Shown: positions 24,989 to 34,769, counted from the stretch's first letter. The stretch is 64,000 nt of DNA from RUG11894 sp964344335 (GCA_964344335.1 CAYFMW010000002.1:1-64000), one strand, 5' to 3'. Notes: generated by a model not told the origin, from the sequence alone. Numbers and translations: made by a program.

Positions 24989-26364
24989 TTAGGGAATATA
25001 AGACTATAAGAGAAATCGCAAGTCCTCTGATGATAGTCCGAGGCGTGGAAGGCGTAAGCTTCGACGAGATGGCGGAGATAGAGCTTCCCGGCGGCGAGAT
25101 TAGACGAGGAAAGGTGCTGGAGATCGACGGAGATAAGGCGATCGTGCAGCTCTTCGAGGACGCAAGGGGCATAAACCTCGCCGAATCGAAGGTGAGATTC
25201 CTCGGAAAACCGCTGGAACTTGCTGTCTCCGGGGACATGCTCGGCAGGGTCTTCAACGGCATGGGAGAGCCCATAGACGGAGGTCCCGCGATACTTCCCG
25301 ACGAAAAGAGGGATGTAAACGGCCTTGCAATGAACCCCGCCGCAAGGGCATACCCTGCGGAGTTTATACAGACGGGTGTATCCACCATAGACGGACTGAA
25401 CACCCTGGTGAGAGGGCAGAAACTGCCCATATTCTCGGGCTCGGGACTTCCCCACAAGGAACTGGCGGCTCAGATTGCAAGGCAGTCCAAGGTTCTGGGA
25501 AAGGACGAGAAGTTCGCCGTAGTCTTCGCTGCGATAGGAATTACCTTCGAAGAGTCGGAGTTCTTTATACAGGACTTCAGAAGGACGGGCGCGATAGACC
25601 GTACGGTGGTATTTTCGAACCTCGCAAACGACCCGGCGATAGAGAGAATTTCGACTCCGAGGATGGCGCTAACCGCCGCCGAGTATCTCGCTTTCGATAT
25701 GGATATGCATGTGCTCGTAATAATGACGGACATCACCAACTATGCGGAGGCTCTGCGAGAGGTATCGGCCGCGAAGAAGGAGGTGCCCGGAAGGAGAGGA
25801 TATCCCGGCTATCTGTACACGGACCTCGCAACCCTTTATGAGAGGGCGGGCAGAAGGCGCTCGAAGAAGGGTTCGATAACTCTGATACCCATCCTGACCA
25901 TGCCCGAGGACGATAAGACTCACCCGATTCCGGACCTCACCGGCTACATAACCGAGGGGCAAATTATACTGTCCAGAGAGCTCTACCGCAAGGCGATAGC
26001 GCCGCCCGTCGATGTGCTTCCTTCGCTATCGAGGCTCAAGGATAAGGGCATAGGCGAGGGCAAGACGAGGGAGGATCATGCGGGCACCATGAACCAGCTC
26101 TTCGCAGCATATGCGAGGGGTAAGGATGCCAAGGAGCTGATGACCATACTCGGCGAGTCCGCGCTGACGGAGGCCGACAAACTCTTCGCGAAGTTCGCCG
26201 ATGAGTTCGAGCAGCGCTATGTAAATCAGAGCTACGAGGTCGACAGAAACATCGAGGAGACTCTGAATTTGGGCTGGGAGCTGCTTAAGATACTGCCCAG
26301 GAACGAACTTAAGAGAATTAAGGAGGAGTACATCGATCGCTATCTCGGGGCGGAAACCGAGTAA
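24985..26364 (+). CDS. ntpB: V-type ATPase subunit B
   Basis: 459 residues, the non-catalytic head subunit that alternates with A. There is no canonical P-loop, as expected (FSGSGLPHKELAAQIARQS in its place). Conserved parts are GRVFNGMGEPIDGGP, MTDITNYAEALREVSAAKKE and GYPGYLYTDLATLYERAGR. It overlaps the stop of subunit A by 4 bp (ATGA). Confidence 0.95.
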   Translation: MIREYKTIREIASPLMIVRGVEGVSFDEMAEIELPGGEIRRGKVLEIDGDKAIVQLFEDARGINLAESKVRFLGKPLELAVSGDMLGRVFNGMGEPIDGGPAILPDEKRDVNGLAMNPAARAYPAEFIQTGVSTIDGLNTLVRGQKLPIFSGSGLPHKELAAQIARQSKVLGKDEKFAVVFAAIGITFEESEFFIQDFRRTGAIDRTVVFSNLANDPAIERISTPRMALTAAEYLAFDMDMHVLVIMTDITNYAEALREVSAAKKEVPGRRGYPGYLYTDLATLYERAGRRRSKKGSITLIPILTMPEDDKTHPIPDLTGYITEGQIILSRELYRKAIAPPVDVLPSLSRLKDKGIGEGKTREDHAGTMNQLFAAYARGKDAKELMTILGESALTEADKLFAKFADEFEQRYVNQSYEVDRNIEETLNLGWELLKILPRNELKRIKEEYIDRYLGAETE

Positions 26365-26379
26365 ACGAGAGGAACTCAG

Positions 26380-27027
26380 ATGGCCACATATACACCTACA
26401 AGAATGGTTCTCAACCAGCTGAAGCTCAGGTTGAGGGTTGCCCGAAGGGGCCATAAACTCCTGAAGGATAAGCGCGACGAGCTGATGCGCAACTTCATGG
26501 ATATAATCAAGCGCAACAGGGATCTTCGCAACGAGGTCGAGGCGGGTCTGACGGAGGCATTTGCCGCCTTTTCTTCGGCGGGGGCCGTCATGTCGCTGGA
26601 TTTTATGGAGCAGGCGCTCATGTATCCGCGCAGCAAGGTTAAGCTAGAGGTTTCGCGCAAGAATATAATGGGGGTTACCGTGCCCGCATACGCTTTCGAT
26701 ATGCAATCCGAAAACGGCGCTGATGTTCTACCCTACGGCTTTGCTCAGACTTCGGGAGACCTGGACGATGCGATTGCGAAGCTTTCCGAGGTGTTTAAAT
26801 CCATGCTCGCGCTCGCGGAGATCGAAAAGACCATGCAGATGCTCGCCAAGGAGATAGAGATGACGAGGCGCAGGGTTAATGCGCTCGAATATTCGACGAT
26901 TCCGGAGTTGGAGGACGCCATAAAATACATATCCATGAAGCTCTCCGAGAACGAGAACTCCACCAAGGTGAGGCTCATGAAGGTCAAGGACATGGTGCTT
27001 CAGAAGGCGCACGATTTTCAATATTAG
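26380..27027 (+). CDS. ntpD: V-type ATPase subunit D
   Basis: 215 residues, the central rotor shaft. Long N- and C-terminal helices flank a small beta part. PTRMVLNQLKLRLRVARRGH and the RRRVNALEYSTIPELEDAIKYI-type C-terminal helix (split here by position, residues about 163-183) are diagnostic. It is the last gene of the operon; a strong terminator follows. There is no ntpH/ntpJ (K+ transporter) gene as in E. hirae. Confidence 0.93.
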   Translation: MATYTPTRMVLNQLKLRLRVARRGHKLLKDKRDELMRNFMDIIKRNRDLRNEVEAGLTEAFAAFSSAGAVMSLDFMEQALMYPRSKVKLEVSRKNIMGVTVPAYAFDMQSENGADVLPYGFAQTSGDLDDAIAKLSEVFKSMLALAEIEKTMQMLAKEIEMTRRRVNALEYSTIPELEDAIKYISMKLSENENSTKVRLMKVKDMVLQKAHDFQY

Positions 27028-27052
27028 TTAGAACTGCAGTTAAAGAATAAAG

Positions 27053-27091
27053 AATCGAGCCGCAATCTGAGGGTTGCGGCACGATTTTTTT
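27053..27091 (+). terminator. terminator of the V-ATPase operon
   Basis: AATCG-A-GCCGCAA pairs with TTGCGGC-A-CGATT around an eight-base loop, followed by seven Ts. Confidence 0.9.
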
Positions 27092-27135
27092 GACCTAATT
27101 GATGTATAAAGATATATAGTATAATATATTAAATA

Positions 27136-27164
27136 TTGACAAAATATACATAATATGGTAATAT
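27136..27164 (+). promoter_or_regulatory. promoter of ydbC
   Basis: Consensus TTGACA (27136-27141), 17-bp spacer, TAATAT (27159-27164), about 40 bp before the gene start. Confidence 0.8.
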
Positions 27165-27203
27165 GTCGTAAATCCTCGGGGCGGGCGCGGAAAAGAGGAG
27201 AAT

Positions 27204-27539
27204 ATGAAAAAGGAAGATAGCTGCACTTATGAAGTTAACGAGAGCGGTGCCGGTTATCGCTCGGGTGACGGCAATTTCGTCTTCGAGATAAAGAAGACGC
27301 TCGGCGTGCTCAGAAAGAGCAACAGCGGCTGGACCAGAGAGCTCAATGTGGTGGCCTGGAATAACAACAATCCCAAGTACGACATCAGAGATTGGTCGCC
27401 GGATCACAGCAAGATGACCAGGGGCATAACCTTTACCAAGAACGAAGCCGAGCAGATCTGCAAGTGGCTGTCGCTTGAGCCGGAGGACGATGAAGGAGGC
27501 GAAGGGGCTACACAGGCAGAAGCTGGCCTGCCCTTCTGA
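27204..27539 (+). CDS. ydbC: YdbC-family PC4-like ssDNA-binding protein
   Basis: 111 residues. The core (FVFEIKKTLGVLRKSNSGWT, ELNVVAWNNNNPKYDIRDWS, GITFTKNEAEQICKWL) matches the Firmicutes YdbC family, a PC4-fold single-stranded-DNA-binding protein linked to replication or transcription. The N-terminal 20 and C-terminal 20 residues are extensions. The start follows AGAGGAG. It is a monocistronic gene with its own strong promoter. Confidence 0.85.
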   Translation: MKKEDSCTYEVNESGAGYRSGDGNFVFEIKKTLGVLRKSNSGWTRELNVVAWNNNNPKYDIRDWSPDHSKMTRGITFTKNEAEQICKWLSLEPEDDEGGEGATQAEAGLPF

Positions 27540-27920
27540 TCGCTTCGGAAGGCCCGTGCCGCCGTACGAAAGAATGCCGGCCGTAATACAGCTTTGCACA
27601 AGCTTTCTTGCAATTTGTGCGCGACCCGGCGTCTTTGTATCTGCAATGGGAGGAAAGTTGAGTTTTGCAAGGAGATTTTCCCTGCAGCTCGGAGCTTTCC
27701 TCCGTTTCTATTTAAAGCCCGAATTTAAGTTTGAAAGTCTACATGCAATCCGTAATTTTATCTTTTGAAGTCGTCGCTTCGATATTACTGCTGAAAGCGG
27801 GCCCGGAAGATGATAAAATACATGTTGTATACTTGTAGAAAGACCGCGCATGCGGCCTTAGGCGGCAGTCGGGCGCGGATTGCGCACGGGTGCCGCAAGA
27901 GATTGTGAGTGGAGAAACAT
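27540..27920. other. 380-bp intergenic region before fhs with inverted repeats
   Basis: No convincing gene. It holds GCACAA (27596-27601) with TTGTGC (27615-27620), and GGAGGAAAG (27649-27657) with CTTTCCTCC (27695-27703). A structured leader or old terminator is possible. I do not find the conserved cores of the THF or ZTP riboswitches. A TATACT at 27828-27833 lacks a clear -35. Confidence 0.4.
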
Positions 27921-29597
27921 ATGGGTTATAAAAGTGATATTGAAATTGCACAGGCTGCGGAGATTCTTAATATCGACAAAATCGCCGAAAGTCTCGGCGT
28001 AGGCGAGGAGTATCTCGAACATTACGGAAAATACAAAGCGAAGCTCAGTTGTAATTTGCTGAAGGACATGCGGGAGCGGCCGGACGGAAAACTGGTCCTC
28101 GTCACCGCCATGACCCCAACGCCTGCGGGCGAGGGCAAGACCACTACTTCGGTGGGTCTTGCCGATGCGATGAGGAGGATAGGCAAGAACTGCATGGTCG
28201 CCCTTCGCGAACCATCCCTCGGGCCCGTCTTCGGGATAAAGGGCGGTGCGGCGGGCGGCGGCTACGCTCAGGTTCTGCCCATGGAGGATATAAATCTTCA
28301 TTTTACGGGGGATTTTCATGCCATAGGGGCGGCCAACAACCTGCTTGCCGCGATGCTGGATAACCATATACATCAGGGCAACGCTCTGGACATCGATCCG
28401 CGGAGCATAAGCTGGAAGCGGGCTGTCGATATGAACGACAGGCAGCTTAGAAATATAGTGGACGGCCTCGGAGGCAGGGCGAACGGCGTGCCGAGGGAGG
28501 ACGGATTCGATATCACGGTCGCCTCGGAAGTGATGGCGGTACTCTGTCTGGCCGGCGATATAGTGGACTTAAAACGCAGGCTCGGCGATATAATCGTCGG
28601 ATACAATCGGAACGGACAGCCCGTCAGCGCCAGGGATCTGAAGGCGGACGGCGCGATGGCTGCATTGCTAAAGGATGCTATAAATCCGAACCTGGTACAG
28701 ACCATAGAGCATACCCCCGCATTCGTACACGGCGGCCCCTTCGCAAATATAGCTCACGGTTGCAACTCCGTAGTCGCTACAAAGATGGCACTCAAACTGG
28801 CGGACTATGTCGTAACGGAGGCCGGATTCGCAGCGGATCTGGGAGCGGAGAAGTTTTTCGATATCAAGTGCAGGACTGCGGGACTTGAGCCCTCCGCCGT
28901 CGTCGTTGTCGCGACTGTCAGAGCCCTCAAATATCATGGCGGCATAGCCAAGGATCGGCTCGGAACTGAGAATCTGGAGGCTTTAGAGAAAGGCCTGCCG
29001 AACCTGCTCCGGCACATCGATAATATTAAGGATGTCTACGGATTGCCATGCGTCGTCGCCATTAACGCCTTCCCGACGGATACCGAGGCTGAATTGAAAC
29101 TGGTCGAAGAAAAGTGCGCGCAGCGCGGTGCCAAGGCCGTTCTTTCGGAGGTCTGGGCCAGGGGCTCCGAGGGCGGAATAGAACTTGCCGAGGAAGTCGC
29201 AAGGCTCTGCGAAGAGCCCTCGGATTTCAGATACGCATACGAGCTCGAAGACTCGATAGAGGATAAGCTCGAAGCTATATGCAAACGTGTCTATCGCGCC
29301 GACGGCGTGCAAGTTTCCGCCGCTGCCCGAAAGCAGGCGGATCAGCTCTCCGAGCTGGGATATGGCGGACTTCCCGTATGCATGGCGAAGACCCAGTACA
29401 GTTTTTCTGACGACCCGAAGCTTCTCGGAGCTCCCGAAGGCTTTGAAATTACCGTCAGAAATCTTAAACTCTCTGCGGGGGCGGGCTTTATCGTGGCCCT
29501 CACCGGCGACATAATGACCATGCCCGGACTCCCGAAAGTGCCTGCGGCGGAGCGCATAGATGTCGACGAGGACAGTAGAATATCGGGTCTCTTTTAA
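27921..29597 (+). CDS. fhs: formate--tetrahydrofolate ligase
   Basis: Makes 10-formyl-THF from formate, ATP and THF in one-carbon metabolism. 558 residues, normal length. The P-loop is TPAGEGKTTTSVGL (about residue 65), followed by REPSLGPVFGIKGGAAGGGY, HFTGDFHAIGAANNLL and GGPFANIAHGCNSV, all hallmarks. ATG 27921 lies seven bases after GGAG; the upstream GTG at 27909 has none. It is followed by folC, making a folate pair. Confidence 0.96.
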   Translation: MGYKSDIEIAQAAEILNIDKIAESLGVGEEYLEHYGKYKAKLSCNLLKDMRERPDGKLVLVTAMTPTPAGEGKTTTSVGLADAMRRIGKNCMVALREPSLGPVFGIKGGAAGGGYAQVLPMEDINLHFTGDFHAIGAANNLLAAMLDNHIHQGNALDIDPRSISWKRAVDMNDRQLRNIVDGLGGRANGVPREDGFDITVASEVMAVLCLAGDIVDLKRRLGDIIVGYNRNGQPVSARDLKADGAMAALLKDAINPNLVQTIEHTPAFVHGGPFANIAHGCNSVVATKMALKLADYVVTEAGFAADLGAEKFFDIKCRTAGLEPSAVVVVATVRALKYHGGIAKDRLGTENLEALEKGLPNLLRHIDNIKDVYGLPCVVAINAFPTDTEAELKLVEEKCAQRGAKAVLSEVWARGSEGGIELAEEVARLCEEPSDFRYAYELEDSIEDKLEAICKRVYRADGVQVSAAARKQADQLSELGYGGLPVCMAKTQYSFSDDPKLLGAPEGFEITVRNLKLSAGAGFIVALTGDIMTMPGLPKVPAAERIDVDEDSRISGLF

Positions 29598-29647
29598 GCC
29601 GGAACATCGAGGATTTTAAATTAAGATATAAAGTCTCGTTTAAAAAC

Positions 29648-30919
29648 ATGAATTACAATCAGGCTATAGCATTTATAGAGGCACCCGGCGCCACGCTCAG
29701 CAGGCTCGGCCTTTCGCGCATGAGTCAGCTTCTCGGGCTTCTGGGAGACCCTCATAAAAAACTTAAATATGTGCATATCGCAGGCACCAACGGCAAAGGT
29801 TCATGCGCCGCTATGACGGCATCCGTCCTCAAGGAGGCCGGATTTAGGACGGGGCTCTATACCTCTCCCCACCTTCGCAGGTACAACGAGCGCATAAAGG
29901 TGAACGGCGAGGATATAAGCGACGAGGATTTCTGTGTCGCTGCGGAGGAGCTTTCCGCCTGCCTCGAGGATATGGAGGATATGCCTACGACCTTCGAGCG
30001 CCTCACTGCGATGGCCATCCTTCATTTTGCGAAGAAGGCCTGCGACATAGTCGTGCTGGAAGTCGGGCTCGGAGGAAGGCTAGATGCCACGAATGTTATA
30101 GAGCATCCCGAGTGTTGTGCCATAATGAATATAGATTTGGACCACACGGAGATCCTCGGCGATACGATAGAGCTGATAGCGGCCGAAAAGGGCGGGATAA
30201 TCAAGCCCGGCTGTCCGGTAGTGATGAGCGCTCAGAGCAAGGAGGCTCAGAATGTGATTACAGAAATCTGCGAAGAGCGGGGCGCCTTCCTCGTCTTCAG
30301 CGATCCTTTGCAGGAGAAACTGAAAGGACGCGGTCTTTGGGGCCAGCGATTCGATTACAGAGCTCGCAGGGACATAGAGATTTCGCTTCCGGGCACATAT
30401 CAACTTTCAAATGCCGCGGTGGTGTTGGATATAATAGATGCACTCAAGCGCGGCGCTTGGGAGATACCGGAGGAGGCTGTAAGGCGGGGCATGAAGAAAG
30501 CTCATTTCCCCGGACGCTTTGAAGTATTTTCGGAAGATCCGCTCGTGATAGCGGACGGAGCTCATAATCCTAACGGCGCCGCTGAGCTCGCCCGCTGCAT
30601 TCGGGAGTACATTCCCGAAAGGAATATATATTTCGTCATGGGTGTAATGGCGGACAAGGATTATAAGAGCATACTTCGGATTTTGATGCCTCTCGCGGAG
30701 GGGGCAATCACCGTTACGCCCGATTCGCCGCGAAGCCTGCCGGCAGAAAAGCTGGCAAGGATTGTCGAAGAGCAATTCGGCGTCGAGGCGCAGGCTATAC
30801 CCGATATGAAGGATGCTCTGGATGCGGCGCTCTGCAGAATAGGGCAGGACGAGGCGATATGCATCTGCGGGTCCCTCTATCAGTTGGGAAGTGTGCAGGA
30901 ATATTTTGAGGCGCGCTGA
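29648..30919 (+). CDS. folC: folylpolyglutamate synthase / dihydrofolate synthase
   Basis: Adds glutamates to folates, and in many bacteria also makes dihydrofolate from dihydropteroate. 423 residues of the Mur ligase type: ATP site HIAGTNGKGSCAAMTASVL, YTSPHLRRYNERI, LEVGLGGRLDATN, NIDLDHTEILGDT and DGAHNPNGA. No Shine-Dalgarno is evident before the ATG (TTTAAAAAC precedes it), so translation may be weak or coupled. No terminator separates it from fhs. Confidence 0.93.
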   Translation: MNYNQAIAFIEAPGATLSRLGLSRMSQLLGLLGDPHKKLKYVHIAGTNGKGSCAAMTASVLKEAGFRTGLYTSPHLRRYNERIKVNGEDISDEDFCVAAEELSACLEDMEDMPTTFERLTAMAILHFAKKACDIVVLEVGLGGRLDATNVIEHPECCAIMNIDLDHTEILGDTIELIAAEKGGIIKPGCPVVMSAQSKEAQNVITEICEERGAFLVFSDPLQEKLKGRGLWGQRFDYRARRDIEISLPGTYQLSNAAVVLDIIDALKRGAWEIPEEAVRRGMKKAHFPGRFEVFSEDPLVIADGAHNPNGAAELARCIREYIPERNIYFVMGVMADKDYKSILRILMPLAEGAITVTPDSPRSLPAEKLARIVEEQFGVEAQAIPDMKDALDAALCRIGQDEAICICGSLYQLGSVQEYFEAR

Positions 30920-30961
30920 AGGGCGCAGGGTTAGGATAGGATTAAGGAGGCAAGGGGCAAT

Positions 30962-32515
30962 ATGAGAGAGATTGAAGTAAGTGTAAGGACGGAGCCGGGT
31001 GCGGCGCCCGAAGAGCGGACTATAGAAGCGGGGAGCAGCCTGGAATCCGTCATGCGGATTTTCGAGGGGCGCTTTCGCTATCCGATTTATGCTGCGAGGC
31101 TCAACAATAGAATTGCGGAGCTGACTCAAGTCGTTACGGAACCTTCCGAGATTGTATTCCTGGATACCAGGGACAGCTGCGCCAAGGAGATTTACCAGAG
31201 AAGCGTAATCGCCCTGTTCCGCAAGGCGCTTAAGAAAATATTTCCCGAGCACGACATGTGCATAGGCAATTCTCTCAACCGCGGAATCTATACCGAGATA
31301 AAAGATCTGAACGAACTCAGCCATTCGGCGACGGAAACGATAGAGGATCTGATGTGGGAGATGGTAAAGAATAAATTGCCTTTCTCGGAGATATATCACG
31401 GGGAGGAGCAGGTGGTGCCCCACGCGGGATATCTCAAGAGCTTCGACCTTAAGAAGTACCACGACGGCATAGTCATAAGGATTTCCGAGGATACTTACCC
31501 CCACGGGCTTGCGCCTTATGTGGACAATAAGAATCTATACGATGCTTTCGAGATACAAAAGGAATGGAGCATAAAGCTGGGGATAGAAACCTGCGCGGAC
31601 CTCAACCGTAAGATAGGGGCGGGAGAGATTGACGATATAATACGCATCTCCGAAGCTCTGCAGGAGAAGAACATATCCGACCTTGCGGACGAAATTGTCA
31701 GGAGCGGCAGGCGGGTCATACTGATAGCGGGCCCCAGCTCTTCGGGTAAGACCACCTTCGCTTACAGGCTATGCACACAGCTCTGGGTGATAGGTGAAAA
31801 GCCCGTATATATCGGTACGGACGACTATTACATAGACAGAAAGCTCGTGCCTATAGGTCCGGACGGGGAGCAGAATTTTGAGAACCTCGATTCCATAGAT
31901 GTGGCACTCTTCAACGAAAATATAAAGTCGCTGCTCGAGGGAAAAGCGACGGAGCTTCCGCGTTTTCACTTCTCCAGCGGCGAGAGAGTAATGGGCGAGC
32001 GCAGGGTTAAGGCCGGTTCGAATACTCCGATAGTAATCGAGGGGATACACGGGCTGAACGAGGCCCTCACCCCCGACATAGCCAAGGAAGACAAGTTTAA
32101 GATTTATATAAGTCCCCTGACCCAGATAAGGGTAGATAATTTTACGCGCATACCGTTGACGGATTTGAGAAAGCTGCGGCGCATCGTCAGGGATGCCACC
32201 AAGCGCGGCTGGGATGCGAGGGCGACCATGGAGAATTGGCCCAAGGTGCGCGCAGGCGAGGATGTAAATATTTTCCCCTACAGCGACGATGCGGATGCTG
32301 TCTTCAATTCGGCATTTGTCTATGAGCTTGCGGCTCTCAAGAAATATGCGGAGCCCATGCTCGAGGGGATAAGCGAAGATGACGAGTATTATTGCGAGGC
32401 GAGAAGGCTCCTGCGCCTGCTCAGCCATGTGGAAGAGCTTTCGGACAGCGCTCAGGTTTGCATCGCCGGCAACTCAATACTCAGGGAGTTTATAGGCGGG
32501 AGCACGATAGTATAG
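30962..32515 (+). CDS. nucleoside (uridine) kinase with N-terminal TGS and ThrRS-like domains
   Basis: 517 residues. Residues 1-75 resemble a TGS domain, residues about 80-270 a threonyl-tRNA-synthetase second-additional-domain-like region (IYTEIKDLNELSHSATE), and residues about 280-480 a uridine kinase/PRK fold with P-loop IAGPSSSGKTTFAYRL and GTDDYYIDR. This architecture is well known in Clostridia; the kinase substrate is probably uridine/cytidine, and the role of the N-terminal part is not clear. AAGGAGG precedes the start. Its stop touches the pcrA start. Confidence 0.85.
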   Translation: MREIEVSVRTEPGAAPEERTIEAGSSLESVMRIFEGRFRYPIYAARLNNRIAELTQVVTEPSEIVFLDTRDSCAKEIYQRSVIALFRKALKKIFPEHDMCIGNSLNRGIYTEIKDLNELSHSATETIEDLMWEMVKNKLPFSEIYHGEEQVVPHAGYLKSFDLKKYHDGIVIRISEDTYPHGLAPYVDNKNLYDAFEIQKEWSIKLGIETCADLNRKIGAGEIDDIIRISEALQEKNISDLADEIVRSGRRVILIAGPSSSGKTTFAYRLCTQLWVIGEKPVYIGTDDYYIDRKLVPIGPDGEQNFENLDSIDVALFNENIKSLLEGKATELPRFHFSSGERVMGERRVKAGSNTPIVIEGIHGLNEALTPDIAKEDKFKIYISPLTQIRVDNFTRIPLTDLRKLRRIVRDATKRGWDARATMENWPKVRAGEDVNIFPYSDDADAVFNSAFVYELAALKKYAEPMLEGISEDDEYYCEARRLLRLLSHVEELSDSAQVCIAGNSILREFIGGSTIV

Positions 32516-34762
32516 ATGCAGGATTATCTTTCAAAACTTAACGAAAAGCAGTACGAGGCCGCAACGACTACGGAGGGCCCGATTCTTATACTCGCGGGGG
32601 CGGGCTCGGGCAAGACCGGCACCATGACCCACCGCATAGCCTACATGATAAAAGACGCCGGAATAGACCCTTATTCGATACTGGCGGTAACCTTTACGAA
32701 CAAGGCGGCCGCGGAGATGAGGGAGAGGGTTGAACAGCTCGTCGGTCCCGTCCGCGGAATGTGGATACAGACCTTTCACTCGGCATGCCTTAGGATATTG
32801 CGAAGTGATGCTGATAAACTTGGATATAATCTTAACTTCGTTGTCCATGACACAGTTGATCAGAAAGCTCTCATTAAAAAGATAGTAAAGGATCTTAAAT
32901 ATGATGAGAGGATATACAATCCTACATATGTGTTGAGGGAGATATCCAATTCTAAAAGTAAGGGTATCTCGGCATCAGAATATGGGCATAACGGTATTCA
33001 ATTTGATATGCGCCATGAGGAGATATCTGAAATTTATACTCGCTATGAGAAGCAGTTTCACAAGAATAATGCTATGGATTTTGATGATTTGATACTTAAT
33101 GTTGTAAATCTCTTCGAAGAGTTCCCGGAAGTCTTAGAGCATTACCGCAAAAAGTTTCGCTACATAATGGTCGATGAGTATCAAGATACGAACATGTCTC
33201 AGTATGATTTGTTGCGGTATCTAGCAGGAGCGCACCGTAATATTTGTGTCGTGGGCGATGATGACCAAAGTATATATGAATGGCGAGGAGCGGATATCCG
33301 AAACATACTGGAATTTGAAAAGGATTTTCCGGGAGCGAAGGTCATAAAATTGGAGCAGAATTATCGCTCGACCTCTAATATACTTGGTGCTGCTCACAGC
33401 GTTATATCTAAAAACAGATCGAGAAAGGCAAAGAAGCTCTGGACCGATGCCGGTGCTGGAGAGAAGATAGAGTATTACCGGGCAAGCGACGACAGGGAGG
33501 AGGCGCGCTGGACGGCGGAAAAGATAAAGGCGCTGATGAGGAAGGATAGGTCGCTGAATTTTTCCGACTTCGCCATACTCTATCGCACGAATGTTCAATC
33601 CAGGCGCTTTGAGGAGAGCTTTTCCGGCAAGGATATTCCCTATCAGGTGCTCTCGGGGCTGCGCTACTACGACCGCAAGGAAATCAAGGACATGATGTGT
33701 TATATGCGGCTCGTGCTCAATCCCGACGACGATACTTCCATGCTTCGGATAATCAACGAGCCCAGGCGCGGAATAGGGGACAAGTCCGTGCAGAATCTTC
33801 AAGCAATCGCAGCCTCTTTGGGATGCTCCCTGGCGGAGCTTTTGACGAGGCCCGATGCCCTTGCGGCTCTGTCCGCAAAGGCGGCCGCGGAGGCCGAAAG
33901 GCTCGGTGCCCTTATAAGCTCTCTCAATGTCGAAAGCGAGAGGCTGAGCGTCGAGGAAGTATATGACATATTGCTCGAAAAGAGCGGCTACCTTAAGGCT
34001 CTGGAAGATGCGCAGAGCGTCGAGGCGGACGGACGCATAGAGAATATAATGGAGTTCAAGTCCGTCATACTGGAGAAGAAGAAGGAGGCGGAGGCCTTCG
34101 ACGAGCCCTTGACCCTTCAAAATTTCATGGAAGGAATCGCCCTTATGGCCGATGTCGATAACCACGATCGAAGCCAGGATGCGGTCGCGCTCATGACCCT
34201 GCACTCTGCCAAGGGGCTCGAGTTTCCGGTGGTGTTTATGCCCGGTATGGAACTCGGGATATTTCCGAACTACAGGAAGTTTGATGAAAATGAGGGAATC
34301 GAAGAGGAAAGGCGACTTTGCTATGTTGGAATGACTCGCGCTAAAAACAGATTATTTATGAGTAGCGCTGAAGAGCGTACGCTTTACGGTAAGAAGGACA
34401 ATAGCGTGGAATCTCCCTTTCTTCATGAAATTGATAGAAAGTATCTTAGCGGAGATGCTCTCTACGATAGAAAGGATCCGGGTCTCTCTTTCGACAGGTA
34501 CGATTCATATGCGCCTTTTAAGAAAGGTCCTTACATATCGCCTCTTGCGGAGGCCGCGGAGCTGAAGAGGCAGGCGCGAAGGGCGAGGAAGGATACGCTC
34601 GAAGGGGAGGAAATCTCCGCGGGCGAACAGGTCGAGCATCCGAAGTTCGGAACGGGTACTGTCATCGAGTGCAAGGGAAATGTAATCACCGTTATTTTTG
34701 ATGAGTTCGGCACCAAGAAACTCGCAAAGGACTTGGCACCGCTTAAAAAGATAGAGGGATAA
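32516..34762 (+). CDS. pcrA: ATP-dependent DNA helicase PcrA/UvrD
   Basis: 3'-5' SF1 helicase for repair and replication-fork clearing, 748 residues. Motifs: LAGAGSGKTGTMTHRIAYM (I), FTNKAAAEMRERV (Ia), VDEYQDTN (II), GDDDQSIYEWRGAD (III), LEQNYRST (IV), LMTLHSAKGLEFPVV (V), EERRLCYVGMTRAKNR (VI). The C-terminus has the usual PcrA tail (GEQVEHPKFGTGTV). ATG immediately follows the previous stop. Oddity: G+C falls to about 34% over 32881-33120 against about 65% just before, and is again low around 34261-34440; see findings. Confidence 0.96.
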   Translation: MQDYLSKLNEKQYEAATTTEGPILILAGAGSGKTGTMTHRIAYMIKDAGIDPYSILAVTFTNKAAAEMRERVEQLVGPVRGMWIQTFHSACLRILRSDADKLGYNLNFVVHDTVDQKALIKKIVKDLKYDERIYNPTYVLREISNSKSKGISASEYGHNGIQFDMRHEEISEIYTRYEKQFHKNNAMDFDDLILNVVNLFEEFPEVLEHYRKKFRYIMVDEYQDTNMSQYDLLRYLAGAHRNICVVGDDDQSIYEWRGADIRNILEFEKDFPGAKVIKLEQNYRSTSNILGAAHSVISKNRSRKAKKLWTDAGAGEKIEYYRASDDREEARWTAEKIKALMRKDRSLNFSDFAILYRTNVQSRRFEESFSGKDIPYQVLSGLRYYDRKEIKDMMCYMRLVLNPDDDTSMLRIINEPRRGIGDKSVQNLQAIAASLGCSLAELLTRPDALAALSAKAAAEAERLGALISSLNVESERLSVEEVYDILLEKSGYLKALEDAQSVEADGRIENIMEFKSVILEKKKEAEAFDEPLTLQNFMEGIALMADVDNHDRSQDAVALMTLHSAKGLEFPVVFMPGMELGIFPNYRKFDENEGIEEERRLCYVGMTRAKNRLFMSSAEERTLYGKKDNSVESPFLHEIDRKYLSGDALYDRKDPGLSFDRYDSYAPFKKGPYISPLAEAAELKRQARRARKDTLEGEEISAGEQVEHPKFGTGTVIECKGNVITVIFDEFGTKKLAKDLAPLKKIEG

Positions 34763-34769
34763 TAATATT

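Noticed and set aside
27540..27920. THF or ZTP riboswitch upstream of fhs
   Set aside because: The conserved cores, for example CCGCCTGGGC of the ZTP motif, are not present.
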